From Pseudidiomarina aestuarii (lineage in GTDB: Bacteria; Pseudomonadota; Gammaproteobacteria; Enterobacterales; Alteromonadaceae), in NCBI RefSeq assembly GCF_003987355.1, contig NZ_PIPR01000002.1, positions 186,001 to 250,000 of the forward strand: 64,000 nucleotides of DNA. Direction: 5' to 3'. Below, piece after piece: positions 17,632-25,018 of this stretch (positions are counted from its first letter, which is position 1; every line of letters starts with the position of its first letter). The notes below the pieces were generated by a model, which ran no database searches, was not told the origin of the DNA, and was given only the letters and a program-made list of their open reading frames with translations. The translations under genes were made by a program, and so were the position numbers.

Positions 17632-17871
17632 ATGGCGACATTACCCATCACGAATTGCGTGCGTGAGCTGCGTCAACAACATGGCGACATGACGCAGGCC
17701 GATTTAGGTGATGCCGTTGGCGTGACGAGACAAACGATTGCGGCCATCGAGCAACGGCGTTACTCACCGTCACTCGAGGTTGCTTTTCGAATTGCGCGAG
17801 TGTTCAACCAGCCTTTGGAAGTTGTATTTCAGTTCGAGTCGGACGCGGAAACTGCCGGTTCCCATAACTGA
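17632..17871 (+). CDS. Small XRE/Cro-type repressor
   Basis: A 79-residue DNA-binding protein that is nearly all HTH domain: MTQADLGDAVGVTRQTIAAIEQRRYSP, helix-turn-helix at about 20-45, then SLEVAFRIARVFNQPLEVVFQFE, the ending typical of stand-alone regulators that accompany small membrane proteins. ATG 17632 follows the upstream stop by 2 bp. The last 43 bp overlap the convergent exported VOC gene (17829-18266). It probably binds the palindrome at 17181-17202 to control its own operon. Confidence 0.85.
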   Translation: MATLPITNCVRELRQQHGDMTQADLGDAVGVTRQTIAAIEQRRYSPSLEVAFRIARVFNQPLEVVFQFESDAETAGSHN

Positions 17872-18266
17872 ATTGGATTTCCCTCGGGGTCGGCAAGTCG
17901 AGCGAAGCGGCCATTAGGATAAACTTCGCTCTCAACCTCGACTTCAATGTCAGCTGCACGCAACTGAGCCACCATCGCATCAAGATCGCGAACTCGGAAA
18001 TTGATCATCCACTGTTGGTCGTCAGCACCAAAGTATTTGGTTTTCTGATTAAACACGCCATAGACAGTAGGTCCGGCGGTCTGTTGCCACGGTTCTTCCT
18101 CGTACGTGGTTGGGGTTTGTTTAACACCGAGGTGTTCCTCATACCAAGCAGCGAGCTGCGCCGGATTCTCGGATTTAAAAAAGAACCCGCCAATTCCTTC
18201 TACTCTCTCTTTCGCAATAAGTGCTGAACTCGCCAGTAGAATAGTGATCATCAAAACTAGTCGCAT
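17829..18266 (-). CDS. Exported VOC/glyoxalase-fold protein
   Basis: A 145-residue protein. From residue about 23 it is a single vicinal-oxygen-chelate module (GIGGFFFKSENPAQLAAWYEEHLGV, later DPEGNPIQLWEP with the late glutamate metal ligand). Its N-terminus MRLVLMITILLASSALIAKE reads as a cleavable signal peptide, whereas most proteins of this small group are cytosolic at about 120 residues. The activity (glyoxalase, dioxygenase or resistance) cannot be told. ATG 18266 is the only start giving the signal. Repeat copy B begins 13 bp upstream. The C-terminus overlaps the XRE gene. Confidence 0.75.
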   Translation of the reverse strand: MRLVLMITILLASSALIAKERVEGIGGFFFKSENPAQLAAWYEEHLGVKQTPTTYEEEPWQQTAGPTVYGVFNQKTKYFGADDQQWMINFRVRDLDAMVAQLRAADIEVEVESEVYPNGRFARLADPEGNPIQLWEPAVSASDSN

Positions 18267-18278
18267 GAGTGCCTCGTA

Positions 18279-18384
18279 AACGTTACTAGCTAGTAGCTAC
18301 TAGTTACTAGAAAAGCATGGATCTGTGTTTTCTAATATCTAGTAGCCAGTAGCCAGTAGCCAGTAGCCAGTAGCCAGTAGCTAG
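18279..18384. repeat. Heptamer palindromic intergenic repeat, copy B (expanded arm)
   Basis: The longest copy. The left arm has four 7-mers from 18283 (TTACTAG, CTAGTAG, CTACTAG, TTACTAG), then AAAAGC, a centre with GATCTGTG, TTTTCTA, and a right arm whose AGTAGCC unit is repeated five times exactly (18341-18375) plus a sixth, AGTAGCT. Its right edge supplies the TAG stop of the GPP34 gene (18381-18383, minus strand). Confidence 0.88.
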
Positions 18385-19067
18385 GTTGTTGTTACCGTAA
18401 TCGCCGGCATGATGGCCGCCATCATGACTGCTACCTGAATACCTTCAATCACTTCTTTCGTGATTTTACCTATCCCCTCGCCATTTGCGATAGCGTCAAT
18501 CTTTTCTTTGTTAGCCTTTAACTCAGCTTTGCTAAACACTTGAGGTAGCAAATGTGCTGCGCGAGCCAGTGACAAAGTCACCACAATACGCGGATCAATC
18601 TCTATTGGTTTGTCGAGGACCAAGCGGCGTAACTCATGTCGCAATTGTTGCTCTGGTTCAGGATTCAGTTCTGGATAGATACGTCGAGTGAAGAGCCATA
18701 GTATCTGCTCCTCTTCCGCTTTGAGAATATTGTCAGCGGCCAAAGTCTTTGCGACCTTGTGATTCAAATCTTTGATTCCGGCAAGTTTCGATACCCAGTC
18801 GCGCAGCGTGGCTTGACGCTTGGCGTTATGGATCTTATCCAGCGCTTCATCCAAAATGACATCGCCTGTCGGAGAAGCGTCAATGACTTTTACTTTTGCC
18901 TTTTTGGGTTTCTCGGCTGTTGGGTCTACTTGAATCCTTTCCAGCATGAGTAGTTCGGTCAACAGTGCTGAGGCCACAGCATAGCCAACAAAGCTCGCAT
19001 TCATGGTGCCTTTTTCTTCACACAACGCTAGTAATATGAGTGCTTGATAAATTTTTAAGTCGCCCAT
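18381..19067 (-). CDS. GPP34 (Golgi phosphoprotein 3-like) protein
   Basis: A 228-residue protein of the GPP34 family, whose eukaryotic members bind phosphatidylinositol-4-phosphate on Golgi membranes. Bacterial homologues are poorly understood. Visible family traits are the N-terminal LKIYQALILLALCEEKGT, the helical core with RDWVSKLAG, LWLFTRRIYPELNPEPEQQLRHELRRLV, and the AHLLPQVFSKAELKANKEKIDAIANGE ending. ATG 19067 has GGAG upstream. The stop codon and last residues abut repeat copy B, so the present C-terminus (ITVTTT) may have been set by arrival of the repeat. Phospholipid binding in this organism is inference. Confidence 0.8.
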   Translation of the reverse strand: MGDLKIYQALILLALCEEKGTMNASFVGYAVASALLTELLMLERIQVDPTAEKPKKAKVKVIDASPTGDVILDEALDKIHNAKRQATLRDWVSKLAGIKDLNHKVAKTLAADNILKAEEEQILWLFTRRIYPELNPEPEQQLRHELRRLVLDKPIEIDPRIVVTLSLARAAHLLPQVFSKAELKANKEKIDAIANGEGIGKITKEVIEGIQVAVMMAAIMPAITVTTT

Positions 19068-19182
19068 GAATTCTCCACGTATCTTGTTACAGTTAAGTTC
19101 AGGATTACCCGCTGGTCAGCCTAGGTCAAGAAAGGTAATGTAACGGAATCTATCGACCCAACTAAATAATGAGAAGCAGCAC

Positions 19183-19722
19183 GTGAATATTGGACCTTCT
19201 GAGCGGTTAAGTTACGCTTTTATGGGAGCGGAGGACGCCAGCTTTATGCTGGATATAGATAGCGACCCTTTAGTGATGCAATTTATCAACGGTGGTCGTT
19301 GTTCAACGCAAGAAGATATTGAACAAGTGATTTTGCCGCGGTTGTACTCTTATCGAAATAGCTCACGCGGTTGGGGGATGTGGCGGCTTATTGAGAGCAG
19401 TAGTGGTGAGTCAATTGGGATGGTGCTAGCGCGCCCCATGCATTTTTTCAGCGACCATCCAGATGAAACCGATATTGAATTGGGCTGGCGCTTGCGTCGC
19501 AGTGCTTGGGGCAAGGGTTATGCGACCGAGGCTGCACAACACTTGATGCGAGCGTTACAACAGCATGATCCAGCTATTCGAGCCTTTACCGCGATTGTAT
19601 TTGAAGCCAATGTGGGTTCAATCAATGTCATGCAGAAGCTGGGGATGCAATTTGTGAAGAAGGCGGTGCATCCTGATCCACTAGGCGACCATGAGGTGGT
19701 GTTTTACCAATGTCAGCGATAA
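19183..19722 (+). CDS. GNAT N-acetyltransferase, RimJ/RimL-like
   Basis: A 179-residue acetyl-CoA-dependent acetyltransferase. The acetyl-CoA loop is RRSAWGKGYATEAAQ (about residues 105-119), followed by FEANVGSINVMQKLGMQFV, the usual ending of this Acetyltransf_3 group. Initiation is at GTG 19183, with a weak GAGAAG site ahead; no ATG gives the conserved start. The substrate may be a protein N-terminus or a small amine and cannot be told. The end overlaps the Tag-like gene by 13 bp, implying co-transcription. Confidence 0.82.
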   Translation: MNIGPSERLSYAFMGAEDASFMLDIDSDPLVMQFINGGRCSTQEDIEQVILPRLYSYRNSSRGWGMWRLIESSSGESIGMVLARPMHFFSDHPDETDIELGWRLRRSAWGKGYATEAAQHLMRALQQHDPAIRAFTAIVFEANVGSINVMQKLGMQFVKKAVHPDPLGDHEVVFYQCQR

Positions 19723-20390
19723 AGTTTTCTTATTTCTATGAGCGAGCGATGGCTCGACAGGGCAGCGAGTCAGCGCTGCGCGAACGCTTGCCAAAACCTG
19801 CATCCCGCGAGCAGCTGTTGGGCTTGGATGACCGCCAAGTTTTGGCGGAAATGACGCGTTGCATCTTTCGCGCGGGTTTCGCATGGCGGGTGATTGAGAA
19901 TAAATGGTCAGGTTTTGAGGCAGCTTTCGCGGGATTTTTCCCGCCATATTGGCAGCAAGTGCCGCCAGAACGTTTGGACGAGTTAGCGCGCGACGAGCGC
20001 ATTGTGCGCAATCCCCAGAAAATAGCGACTGTTCCAGTAAATGCACGCATGATTGTCGAGGTTGCGGAGCAGCACGGTTCATTTGGAGCTTTCCTTGCCG
20101 ATTGGCCTGCGGATGATCAAGCAGGCCTGCAAGTGTATCTGAAGAAATATGGTTCACGGCTGGGAGGTACCGCAGCGCAACACGTGCTCAGGCGGCTGGG
20201 GTGGGATGGCTATATTTATACGCCCGACACGCTGACGGCATTACGTAACCATAAATTGTTAGATGCGAGCGAGTTCAGTAAACGTGGTATGCAGCAAATT
20301 CAAACCACATTTAATGAGTGGCAGACCGAGACTGGCCTGCCGTATTGTCAGCTATCGCGCATCCTGTCCATGACTTTGGATGCGCGATAA
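19710..20390 (+). CDS. DNA-3-methyladenine glycosylase I-like protein
   Basis: A 226-residue protein matching the adenine-glycosylase (Tag) fold: EMTRCIFRAGFAWRVIENKW (about 46-65) corresponds to the Tag segment with GLSW, and IVRNPQKIATVPVNARMI to the Tag segment with RHRGKIQAIIGNA. Tag excises 3-methyladenine from DNA. The N-terminal cysteine and C-terminal HxxxC zinc ligands of E. coli Tag are not seen, so this belongs to a divergent branch and its base specificity is open. ATG 19710 lies inside the GNAT gene end. Start and family are moderately sure, substrate is not. Confidence 0.75.
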   Translation: MSAIKFSYFYERAMARQGSESALRERLPKPASREQLLGLDDRQVLAEMTRCIFRAGFAWRVIENKWSGFEAAFAGFFPPYWQQVPPERLDELARDERIVRNPQKIATVPVNARMIVEVAEQHGSFGAFLADWPADDQAGLQVYLKKYGSRLGGTAAQHVLRRLGWDGYIYTPDTLTALRNHKLLDASEFSKRGMQQIQTTFNEWQTETGLPYCQLSRILSMTLDAR

Positions 20391-20393
20391 GGG

Positions 20394-21749
20394 TTATCTT
20401 AGCGTCACGAATTCCTCAGCTGAGGTGGGGTGTAATGCAATGGTGGCATCAAAATCTGCCTTGGTCGCGCCCATTTTCATGGCAACCGCAAAGCCTTGCA
20501 GAATTTCGTCCATTCCTTCGCCGATACCATGGAGACCGATGACGCGTTCGTCAGGGCCACAACAAATCAACTTAAACGTGCTGAGCGCACGATGCGGCGT
20601 AATCGCGTTATACATAGCTGCAAACTGTGAGCGATACACTTTGATCTCCTGGTCATCGTGACAGGCTCGTGCTTGGTCTTCGGTCATGCCGATAGTCCCA
20701 ATGGGCGGGTGACTGAACACAATCGTAGGGATCAGCGAAAAGTCCATTTTGGCGTCGGCCATATCTTTGTTAAAAAGCCGTTCTGCGAGCAATCGACCTG
20801 CTTTAATGGCAACCGGTGTGAGTTGCGCAGCACCAGTGATATCGCCAACTGCATAGATCCCCTTGACGTTGGTGTTTTGATACTCATCGACGGGGATGAG
20901 GCCATTCTCGCCGACTTCTACACCGGCTGCCTCAAGGTTAATTTTATCAGTCGCCGGGACTCGGCCGATAGCCCAAATCAGGCAATCAACGTCAGTGAAC
21001 TGTTGGCCATCTTTACAAGTAATGGTGAGCAGACCTGCTGAGTTTTTCTCAACTTTTTCGACGTCGCAATGGGTATGCAATTGATGCCCATCTTGGTCCA
21101 TGCGCTGTAACAAGGCATCAGTAATGTCATTGTCGAATTGGCGTAAAGGACGGTCGTGACGCACGAGTAAATGGGTATCAGTGCCCAAAGCATGCAATAC
21201 CCCGGCGATTTCGACAGCAATATAACCCGCGCCCACAACTACAGCTTTCTTGGGTTGCTCTTGCAGAGCAAAAAAGCCATCCGAGTCGATACCGAAGTCT
21301 GCCCCAGGTACATCAGGAATGAGCGGTCGCCCCCCTGTAGCTATGGTGATGTGATCAGCCGTGATATGTTCGCCATTGACTTCAACTGTGTTGGCGTCGA
21401 CAAAGCGAGCGAATCCTTCAATGTAGTCCACACCATTACTGGAAAATCCGCGCTGATAGCCGCCATGAATACGCTCAATATAAGCTTCGCGATGTTTGAC
21501 TAGGGTTGCCCAATCAAAGCCGTCTTGGGTCAGATGAAAACCATAGGCTTCCGCGTATTTCAGTGCTTCCGCAATGTGCGCGCCATACCACATTACTTTT
21601 TTCGGGACACAACCCACATTGACACAAGTACCGCCAACCGCTTTCGCCTCAATCACAGCTGCTTTCGCACCGCGAATGGCTGCCCGGTTTGCAGATGCGA
21701 TACCGCCGCTGCCGGCGCCAATGGCAAGATAGTCGAAATGACGTGTCAT
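20394..21749 (-). CDS. gorA: Glutathione-disulfide reductase
   Basis: Reduces oxidised glutathione with NADPH, in the cytoplasm. At 451 residues it has the standard length. Domain order is FAD (AIGAGSGGIASANRA), redox disulfide C42-VNVG-C47, NADPH fold (GAGYIAVEIAGVL), second FAD segment (IYAVGDITG) and dimer interface with active-site H440/E445 (HPTSAEE). The frame extends 39 codons upstream, but AGGAG at about 21758-21762 and the match to GorA starts fix ATG 21749. Divergent from the YgjP-type gene. It would act with the peroxiredoxin and OsmC-type proteins in thiol defence. Confidence 0.95.
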   Translation of the reverse strand: MTRHFDYLAIGAGSGGIASANRAAIRGAKAAVIEAKAVGGTCVNVGCVPKKVMWYGAHIAEALKYAEAYGFHLTQDGFDWATLVKHREAYIERIHGGYQRGFSSNGVDYIEGFARFVDANTVEVNGEHITADHITIATGGRPLIPDVPGADFGIDSDGFFALQEQPKKAVVVGAGYIAVEIAGVLHALGTDTHLLVRHDRPLRQFDNDITDALLQRMDQDGHQLHTHCDVEKVEKNSAGLLTITCKDGQQFTDVDCLIWAIGRVPATDKINLEAAGVEVGENGLIPVDEYQNTNVKGIYAVGDITGAAQLTPVAIKAGRLLAERLFNKDMADAKMDFSLIPTIVFSHPPIGTIGMTEDQARACHDDQEIKVYRSQFAAMYNAITPHRALSTFKLICCGPDERVIGLHGIGEGMDEILQGFAVAMKMGATKADFDATIALHPTSAEEFVTLR

Positions 21750-21859
21750 GTAGTGTACTCCTGTAATCACTGAATCCGATTGTGGTAAAGTCGGCAATGA
21801 TCGCCCATTTCTCGACAGCGTGCAACGCAACCTGAGTGAACACTGAGAACAAAGAGTCG

Positions 21860-22561
21860 ATGACACTAATCTATCAAATCAATCGCAGCCGCAAACGCCG
21901 CTCTGTTGCTATCAAAGTGAAGCAGGGCGAGGTGCGAGTGGACGCCCCGTGGTATGTCACAGACAGTCGTATTCACGCTGTGGTGGAGCAGAAACGTGAG
22001 TGGATTGAGAAGCACCTTTACCGTCAGCAACAACAGCTGCAAGCGTTGACTCGGCGACTTTGGCAAGCGGGTGAAGAAATTCGTTGGTTGGGTGAGCCGT
22101 TGCTGTTGAAGGTGCAAACAGGCAGCAAGGGGCAGTGCGAGCGCCATGAACAGCAGTTATTGGTGACCGTTCCGCAGCGCGTGAAGCAGCAAAGTGCGTA
22201 TATTGAGAAGCACGTGAAAGCTTGGTTCAAACAACATGCACTGCAATGGTTAGATGCATTTTTTGCGCAGTGGAGCCATGCTGAGCTGCAGCCCAAAAGT
22301 TGGGCACTGGCTGACTTTTCCAGCAAATGGGGACATTGTTCGGTAAAGGGGGAACTCAAATTCACGTGGAAGTTGTGGCTAGCCCCAGAATCAGTCGTGC
22401 GCTCGGTTGTGCTGCACGAACTCGCACACCTGCGCGAGTTCAATCACAGCAAAGCCTTCTGGCAAGAGGTCGCGGCTATCGACCCGGACTATCAGGTGTC
22501 TGAGCGCTGGCTCAAACAGCACGGCAGCACCACCCTAGCTCCCAACTACCTCAGCTACTAG
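21860..22561 (+). CDS. ygjP: YgjP/SprT-like zinc-dependent protein
   Basis: A 233-residue member of the YgjP (DUF45, M48-like) family. The zinc motif is HELAH in SVVLHELAHLREFNHSKAFW, with a third ligand later. The core has FSSKWGHCSVKGELKFTWKLWLAP, the family signature. The frame opens at GTG 21836, but ATG 21860 (TLIYQINRSRKRRSVAI) fits relatives better; the start is not certain. The last codons (LSY, stop TAG at 22559-22561) are written by repeat copy C, so the native C-terminus may have been replaced. Peptidase activity is inferred from the fold. Confidence 0.85.
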   Translation: MTLIYQINRSRKRRSVAIKVKQGEVRVDAPWYVTDSRIHAVVEQKREWIEKHLYRQQQQLQALTRRLWQAGEEIRWLGEPLLLKVQTGSKGQCERHEQQLLVTVPQRVKQQSAYIEKHVKAWFKQHALQWLDAFFAQWSHAELQPKSWALADFSSKWGHCSVKGELKFTWKLWLAPESVVRSVVLHELAHLREFNHSKAFWQEVAAIDPDYQVSERWLKQHGSTTLAPNYLSY

Positions 22562-22637
22562 CTATTAGCTTCTAGTTACTAGAAAAGCGCAGATCTGTGT
22601 TTTCTAGTAGCCAGTAACCAATAACCAGTCACGCTTT
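22555..22637. repeat. Heptamer palindromic intergenic repeat, copy C
   Basis: It fills the whole gap between convergent genes: left-arm units CTACTAG, CTATTAG, CTTCTAG, TTACTAG, then AAAAGC, centre GCAGATCTGTG, TTTTCTA, right-arm units GTAGCCA, GTAACCA, ATAACCA, and CACGCTTTT. It supplies the stop of the YgjP-type gene and touches the stop of the DPP-IV gene at 22637-22639. It probably works as the terminator between them. Confidence 0.85.
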
Positions 22638-24916
22638 TAAAGATTTTCGGCGAGGAAGTCGACCATCATGGTGCGCAGATGATACGTCGTGCCTTCGCCT
22701 TCGCGAATACCATGCGTTCGATTCGGATAGGCGAAGAACTCAAACTGCTTTCCGTGCTTAATTAGCTCGTTGACTAACCGTTCGCTGCCCTGAAAATGAA
22801 CATTGTCGTCGGCGGTTCCATGTACTAGCAACAAATCACCTTGCAGGTTCTTAGCATGCGTAATCGCGGATGTTTCGCGGTAACTGTCTGCATCTTCAGG
22901 CAGTAAGCCAGAGTAACGTTCTTGGTAAATCGTGTCGTACAAAGTCAAATCAGGTACCGGTGCTAACGCCATGCCGACATGGAACGATTCTGGATAACGG
23001 AATAAGGCATTCAGCGTTTGCGAGCCGCCGCCGCTGTGGCCCCAAATACCTACGCGATCTGCGTCGATAAATGACCAACGTTCGAGCATTTCTTGTAACG
23101 CATCGTTTTGGTCACGCACCGTTACCACGCCAAGCTGCTTATAAATCGAACGGCGCCATTCATAGCCACGCGGTGAACGCGTACCGCGGTTATCAATGGA
23201 AGCCACTAAGTAACCTTGCTGAGTTAGGTACTGATGGAACATAAAGCGCTCGCCACCCCAACTGTTGCTGACCGTTTGCCCCCAAGGTTCGCCGTACACA
23301 TAAAACAGAATCGGATACTGCTTTGCCGGGTCAAAATCTGCAGGCTTCATTAAGAAGCCATCTAGCGCCAGACCATCTTGTGCAGTCACTTGGAAGAACT
23401 CGAATTGTGCTTGTTCCAACGCATCGAAATTGGCCTGGACGTCTGCGTTGTCTTTGATGACTCGAATCGAGCGGTGATCGGGTAGGGTGATCATATCGAC
23501 CACAGGTACTTGCGAAACCGCCGAGTATGTATGCACTGCGTACGCTGCATCGGCAGAGAGCTGGTAACTATGCGTGCCGGGTTGATTCGGTGTGAGGCGC
23601 TCGAGTTTGCCACTGCCATCGAGGCTGGCGCGGAATAAGTAACGCTCCAACGGCGTGTCCGGAGATGCTATGAAGTAGACCCAACCTTGATCTTCATTGA
23701 TCTGCAAAACGTCGATAACATCCCAGTTCCCGCGAGTAATGGCGGTCACACGACCGTTATCCGGTTGTACTCGGTACAGATGCCGCCAACCACTGCGCTC
23801 ACTCAACCATGTAAAGGCTGCGCCTGAGTTGATGAATTTCGGATCATCAACGTAGTCAGCCCAACTTTCCGTCGTTTCGCGAATGACTTCACGCACGCTG
23901 CCATTATCCGCATCGGCGATGAATGCTACGTTCACCGCTTGTGAGCGTGTGAGTTGTTGAATCAGCAACTGGTCACTATTACCGGCCCATTGCATCCGCA
24001 CCAAATAATGCTGACGAGGATCGCCAGGAACCTTCATCCACGTTGTCGCGCCGCCATTGGCAGGAATGACGCCAATACGCATGGCGGCATTCGTCTCTCC
24101 AACTTTCGGATACGGAAACTGCTTGAGGGTGGGATACAAGGTATCGGTATTGTTGATCATGGTGAACAACGGAGTGCCTTCGGTATCCAGCTGCCAGTAG
24201 GCAATCGACTGGCCATCTGGAGACCAGCGGAAGCCATCACGTAAGAAGAATTCCTCTTCATTTACCCAATCAAAAGTTCCGTTCACAATGGTGTCGTTGC
24301 CATCTTTGGTGATTTGGGTGATGCGTGATGTCGCTAGGTCTTCAACATAGATATTGTTCTTCATCACATAAGCGACGCGTTCACCTTGAGGATCAAACTT
24401 CGCGAACTGCAGTGTCGATGCATCGGCACTACCGCCCAGTTTCTGCAGGCGTTTGCTGGCGCGGTCGAAAACCCAATAATCACCCAATGTATGGGTCCGC
24501 CAAGACCGTTTGGTATTGGTGAAAATCAGAAGTTTTTGACCGTCGTCTGACCATGAGTAATCAGCAACCGCTAACGGTGCTTCGGTTGCGGTCGGGCGCA
24601 GTTGGTCCGCAGTGATCAAAACAGTGCGCTGTTGCGTTTCAGGATGATACCGAACGAGATCGTCGCCGGCGCCGGAATCCGAAAGTTCCAACGTGGTGTA
24701 GCCGCTGCCGTCAGCAAGCCAACGCGTTGGTGGAACGCCACCCGCACTAAAATCACTGGTTTGATAAAGTCGCTCTAGCGTCAGAGCTGGTTCACTATCT
24801 GCAGTTTTCACTGGGGCAGGATCGGAAGCCTGCGGCAAAGCGCTACAACCAGCGAGTAGAAATAAGGTGGCCGCACTCGATACGATGAGTTTGGTGTAAG
24901 ATAGTGGCGTCGACAT
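22637..24916 (-). CDS. Dipeptidyl peptidase IV-family serine protease, lipoprotein
   Basis: Removes N-terminal dipeptides, probably in the periplasm or at the outer membrane. In 759 residues there is a lipoprotein signal with lipobox LLAGC, a beta-propeller (about 60-500) and a C-terminal alpha/beta-hydrolase. The catalytic serine is S628 in WGHSGGG, the aspartate is in HGTADDNVHF (about 703), and the histidine is H735 in NRTHGI. Length and motif fit S9B peptidases. The ATG at 24916 follows a weak GGAAACGGA site. It is divergent from prlC, separated by 102 bp, and the two make a natural extracellular/cytosolic peptide-degradation pair, which is inference. Confidence 0.92.
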   Translation of the reverse strand: MSTPLSYTKLIVSSAATLFLLAGCSALPQASDPAPVKTADSEPALTLERLYQTSDFSAGGVPPTRWLADGSGYTTLELSDSGAGDDLVRYHPETQQRTVLITADQLRPTATEAPLAVADYSWSDDGQKLLIFTNTKRSWRTHTLGDYWVFDRASKRLQKLGGSADASTLQFAKFDPQGERVAYVMKNNIYVEDLATSRITQITKDGNDTIVNGTFDWVNEEEFFLRDGFRWSPDGQSIAYWQLDTEGTPLFTMINNTDTLYPTLKQFPYPKVGETNAAMRIGVIPANGGATTWMKVPGDPRQHYLVRMQWAGNSDQLLIQQLTRSQAVNVAFIADADNGSVREVIRETTESWADYVDDPKFINSGAAFTWLSERSGWRHLYRVQPDNGRVTAITRGNWDVIDVLQINEDQGWVYFIASPDTPLERYLFRASLDGSGKLERLTPNQPGTHSYQLSADAAYAVHTYSAVSQVPVVDMITLPDHRSIRVIKDNADVQANFDALEQAQFEFFQVTAQDGLALDGFLMKPADFDPAKQYPILFYVYGEPWGQTVSNSWGGERFMFHQYLTQQGYLVASIDNRGTRSPRGYEWRRSIYKQLGVVTVRDQNDALQEMLERWSFIDADRVGIWGHSGGGSQTLNALFRYPESFHVGMALAPVPDLTLYDTIYQERYSGLLPEDADSYRETSAITHAKNLQGDLLLVHGTADDNVHFQGSERLVNELIKHGKQFEFFAYPNRTHGIREGEGTTYHLRTMMVDFLAENL

Positions 24917-25018
24917 AGATCCGTTTCCTTGAACTGGAGTTGATATCTGGGGTAGAAGCCCTCAGATCCATCTGCATTAGCACAAAATCAGTTCACGCAT
25001 TATTCAAGAGGATGTCCA

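Noticed and set aside
18341-18382. The short tandem array in repeat copy B as a CRISPR
   Set aside because: The unit is 7 bp with no spacers and no cas gene. It is a simple tandem expansion of the intergenic element.
21750-21866. 39-codon N-terminal extension of glutathione reductase
   Set aside because: No homology to reductases is seen in it, and AGGAG stands directly before ATG 21749.
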